This document shows positions 38,593 to 40,418 of a stretch of DNA of 40,418 bases, one piece after another. Position 1 is the first letter of the stretch; each line of letters begins with the position of its first letter. A program made the translations under genes and the position numbers. Origin of the DNA: Paraburkholderia bannensis NBRC 103871 (GTDB taxonomy: Bacteria; Pseudomonadota; Gammaproteobacteria; Burkholderiales; Burkholderiaceae). The DNA lies in assembly GCF_000685015.1 (NCBI RefSeq), contig NZ_BAYA01000049.1, positions 1 through 40,418 on the forward strand, given 5' to 3'. Below the pieces are notes generated by a model. That model saw nothing but the letters and a program-made list of their open reading frames with translations. It made no database searches and was not told the origin of the DNA.

Positions 38593-40418
38593 ACCAGTCC
38601 GCCCGCAATAAGACAACTGACGCCACCAACGCCGCCCAGCCCGGCGCCGAACCGCGCGCCTCGCTGCTCGCGCGTCTTTCGCAGCGCGAGCCGCTTGCGA
38701 TCGACGGCCTGCCGCCCGCGCTGGCCGCGCTCGGCTCGGGCCAGGTGCATATCGTCTACGCCAGCGCGTCGCCCGCACGCGACGCGCTGTTCTGGGAAAC
38801 CGCCGCCGCCGCGCTCGAAGGCCCGGCCACGGTGCTGTCCACGCGCGACACCGCGAGCATCGCCGCGACGCTGCGCGAACACGGCGTCGACGTCGACCGG
38901 CGCGACGCCACCCATCACTGGGCCAACGTCTGCTCGCTTACGCCGCTCGACGGGCGTGACGGCGCGCAGGTGCTGATCGAGGCGCTCGACGCGATCGCCA
39001 ACCAGTGCGCCGCACCCGCGAGCCAGTTCTATATCGAAGGCGCGGAAGCGTTTTTCGCCTGGCACGATGCGGCCACGCTGATGCGCCAGGGCGCGCAGCT
39101 CGCCAACTGGTGCGCGACGCACCGCTACGGCGTGCTGCTGGTCGCCGAGTTGCCGAACGCCGATGAGAACAACGTCCAGCCCGCGCTCGCCGCCTTCCAG
39201 GCGCGCTTCGCGGGCGCGGCGCAACTGCTGCAGTCGCAGGGCCAGTTCCACTGGGAAGTGGCGTTCTGGCGCGCGGGTGAAAGCGTGCTGGGCAGCCAGT
39301 CGCTGCCGCTGCGCTTTTCGGCGGTCGATCATCGGCTGACGGTATCCGGCGGCACGTTCCAGCATTCGATCGGCGAAGCGGGCCTGCTCGCGCCCGACGA
39401 AGGCCGCGTGATCGTCTCGCGCGACGCCGTGCTCAACGAACGCGTGCTGCCGCCCGCGTGGCAGGTCGTCGACGATAACGAGGCAGCGCTCACCGCCGCG
39501 CGCACCGCCGTCGCCGCCACCGTGATTCTCGATTTCGGCGCGAGCCGCGACCTCGAAGCGCTCGCGGAGCACGTCCACACGCTGCGCCTGCAATGCGGCA
39601 ACGCGCTCAAGATCATCGTGCGCGAAGACGGCGTGGCGATGCGCTACGAGTCGCTGATGCTCAACCTCGGCGCGAACCGCGTGATCGCGCGCAATACGAC
39701 GCTCTCGCAGTGCGAAGCCATCGTCGAGAGCCTGCAAGGCCAGGTGTTCTCGCGCCCCATGCCCGCCGACTATCGCCAGGCGCTGGCCGCCGTGATGCAC
39801 GGCGAGGAAAGCGGCTACGTGAGCGCGACGCACTTCGTCGAGCTCGTGCGCGCCGCCGTCGAGCGCAGCCGCGTGATCCAGCTGCCGAACGTGCTGATCC
39901 GTCTCGCGCTGATGCCCGAAGTCGCGCACGTCGATGCGCTCAAGGCGTGCCATCAGCGCCGGGCGGGCGACATCATGACCGCGGCGGGCGACAGCCTCTA
40001 CGTGTTCTTCTTTGCGTGCCGCCTGGGCGACGCCGATGCGGTCTGCCAGCGCGTGTTCCAGCGCCCGCTCGCCGAGCTGTTCCAGGGCGAGCAGCGCTGC
40101 GGCGACGCCAAGTCGATCGGCGCGCTGCTGGAGACGCTCACCGATGAGATCGACGCGCAGACGCCGCCCGACTACTCGGGCTGGCTCGCGCTCAATGCGC
40201 CGCCCGATGCAACGGGCGCAACGGGCGCAACGGGTGCACCCGCGCAGACGCACGCGCCCGCCGCGCCCGCTCCTGTCGAAGCCGAACAACCGGGTGCGCC
40301 TGAAGTCCCCGTCTACATCGCGCCGCGCGAAGTCTCGCCAGCCGACGCTGCGGCCGCCGCCGCGAACACGCCGCTGCCGAGGCTCTCGCCGCTGCCCGGC
40401 CTGCCCGTGCTCTCCGAC
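38589..40418 (+). CDS. bcsE: BcsE-like c-di-GMP-binding cellulose regulator, 3' end outside the window
   Basis: The visible 610 codons encode a soluble protein that is a BcsE homologue (PF10995). The N-terminal part is a degenerate NTPase-like domain (VHIVYASASPARDALFWETA, NWCATHRYGVLLVAELPN). A receiver-like part and a GIL domain follow, in which Arg458-Ala-Gly-Asp461 (QRRAGDIMTAAGDSLYVFFF) matches the c-di-GMP-binding RxGD motif. BcsE binds c-di-GMP at the inner face of the cellulose synthase and raises its output. GGGAG lies eight bases before the ATG. Beyond about residue 540 a disordered Ala/Pro tail begins, including Ala-Thr-Gly repeats, making it longer than E. coli BcsE (523 residues). 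Confidence 0.88.
   Translation, partial: MNQSARNKTTDATNAAQPGAEPRASLLARLSQREPLAIDGLPPALAALGSGQVHIVYASASPARDALFWETAAAALEGPATVLSTRDTASIAATLREHGVDVDRRDATHHWANVCSLTPLDGRDGAQVLIEALDAIANQCAAPASQFYIEGAEAFFAWHDAATLMRQGAQLANWCATHRYGVLLVAELPNADENNVQPALAAFQARFAGAAQLLQSQGQFHWEVAFWRAGESVLGSQSLPLRFSAVDHRLTVSGGTFQHSIGEAGLLAPDEGRVIVSRDAVLNERVLPPAWQVVDDNEAALTAARTAVAATVILDFGASRDLEALAEHVHTLRLQCGNALKIIVREDGVAMRYESLMLNLGANRVIARNTTLSQCEAIVESLQGQVFSRPMPADYRQALAAVMHGEESGYVSATHFVELVRAAVERSRVIQLPNVLIRLALMPEVAHVDALKACHQRRAGDIMTAAGDSLYVFFFACRLGDADAVCQRVFQRPLAELFQGEQRCGDAKSIGALLETLTDEIDAQTPPDYSGWLALNAPPDATGATGATGAPAQTHAPAAPAPVEAEQPGAPEVPVYIAPREVSPADAAAAAANTPLPRLSPLPGLPVLSD
40209..40235 (+). repeat. Three tandem copies of a 9-bp unit inside the bcsE-like gene
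   Basis: GCAACGGGC occurs twice and GCAACGGGT once in direct tandem and in frame, encoding Ala-Thr-Gly three times at residues 541-549 in the disordered tail. Copy number could vary between strains without a frameshift. Confidence 0.8.

Noticed and set aside
34523..38629. A 1368-codon open frame on the minus strand opposite bcsC
   Set aside because: It mirrors bcsC codons in a GC-rich genome. Its protein is rich in Arg, Ala, His and Gln without domains, while bcsC is clearly coding.
38457..40289. A 610-codon minus-strand frame opposite the bcsE-like gene
   Set aside because: Antisense shadow with typical Arg/Ala composition; the RxGD-bearing plus-strand protein is the real gene.

Overview
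The window is GC-rich chromosomal DNA with long, tightly packed genes. Gene content and protein style point to Burkholderiaceae, most likely Paraburkholderia, Caballeronia or Burkholderia: a Burkholderia-type general porin, an orphan MlaC-like protein, a gallate catabolic cluster, a stressosome module and a bcs cellulose cluster. The species cannot be fixed from the sequence alone. I see no rRNA or tRNA gene, CRISPR array, insertion sequence or prophage.

Left part (1-9.5 kb). A truncated AI-2E-type permease and an MlaC-like periplasmic lipid-binding protein lie on the minus strand. They are followed by a compact plus-strand operon of partner-switching genes: rsbR, rsbS, rsbT, an ATPase-PP2C fusion, a histidine kinase carrying an extra RsbT-like ATPase domain, a REC-kinase-REC hybrid, and a GNAT acetyltransferase. 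This is a stressosome whose output appears to run into phosphorelay proteins. No sigma factor gene is next to it. A lipoprotein gene and a strong terminator close the block.

Ion and nitrogen part (9.6-15.4 kb). An HPP-family membrane protein with two CBS domains is followed by a marR-clc operon. Near-identical palindromes overlap the likely -10 regions of both units, which suggests one small MarR regulon. Next is a nasT-nasS pair (ANTAR antiterminator and cytoplasmic nitrate sensor). Upstream of it I see a textbook sigma-54 promoter, two NtrC-like sites, and a hexaloop hairpin of the type ANTAR proteins bind at the predicted 5' end of the RNA.

Middle part (15.4-17.6 kb). A vapBC toxin-antitoxin pair with a visible promoter and operator, an ABM-family monooxygenase and an unknown secreted four-cysteine protein, all on the minus strand.

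Gallate part (17.7-26.6 kb). The layout resembles the galTAP and galBCD units of Pseudomonas putida. One arm is ligB-ligA-type dioxygenase genes, an AAHS-family transporter and a porin. The other is galB-galC-galD. Divergent GntR and LysR regulators lie between the arms, and the LysR protein carries two tandem helix-turn-helix domains. A TonB-dependent siderophore receptor with a Fur box is divergent from galBCD, followed by an O-methyltransferase.

Right end (30.6-40.4 kb). A cellulose secretion operon: bcsB, bcsZ, bcsC, a 34-codon ORF with a good ribosome binding site, and a bcsE-like gene cut by the window edge. bcsA is not upstream of bcsB.
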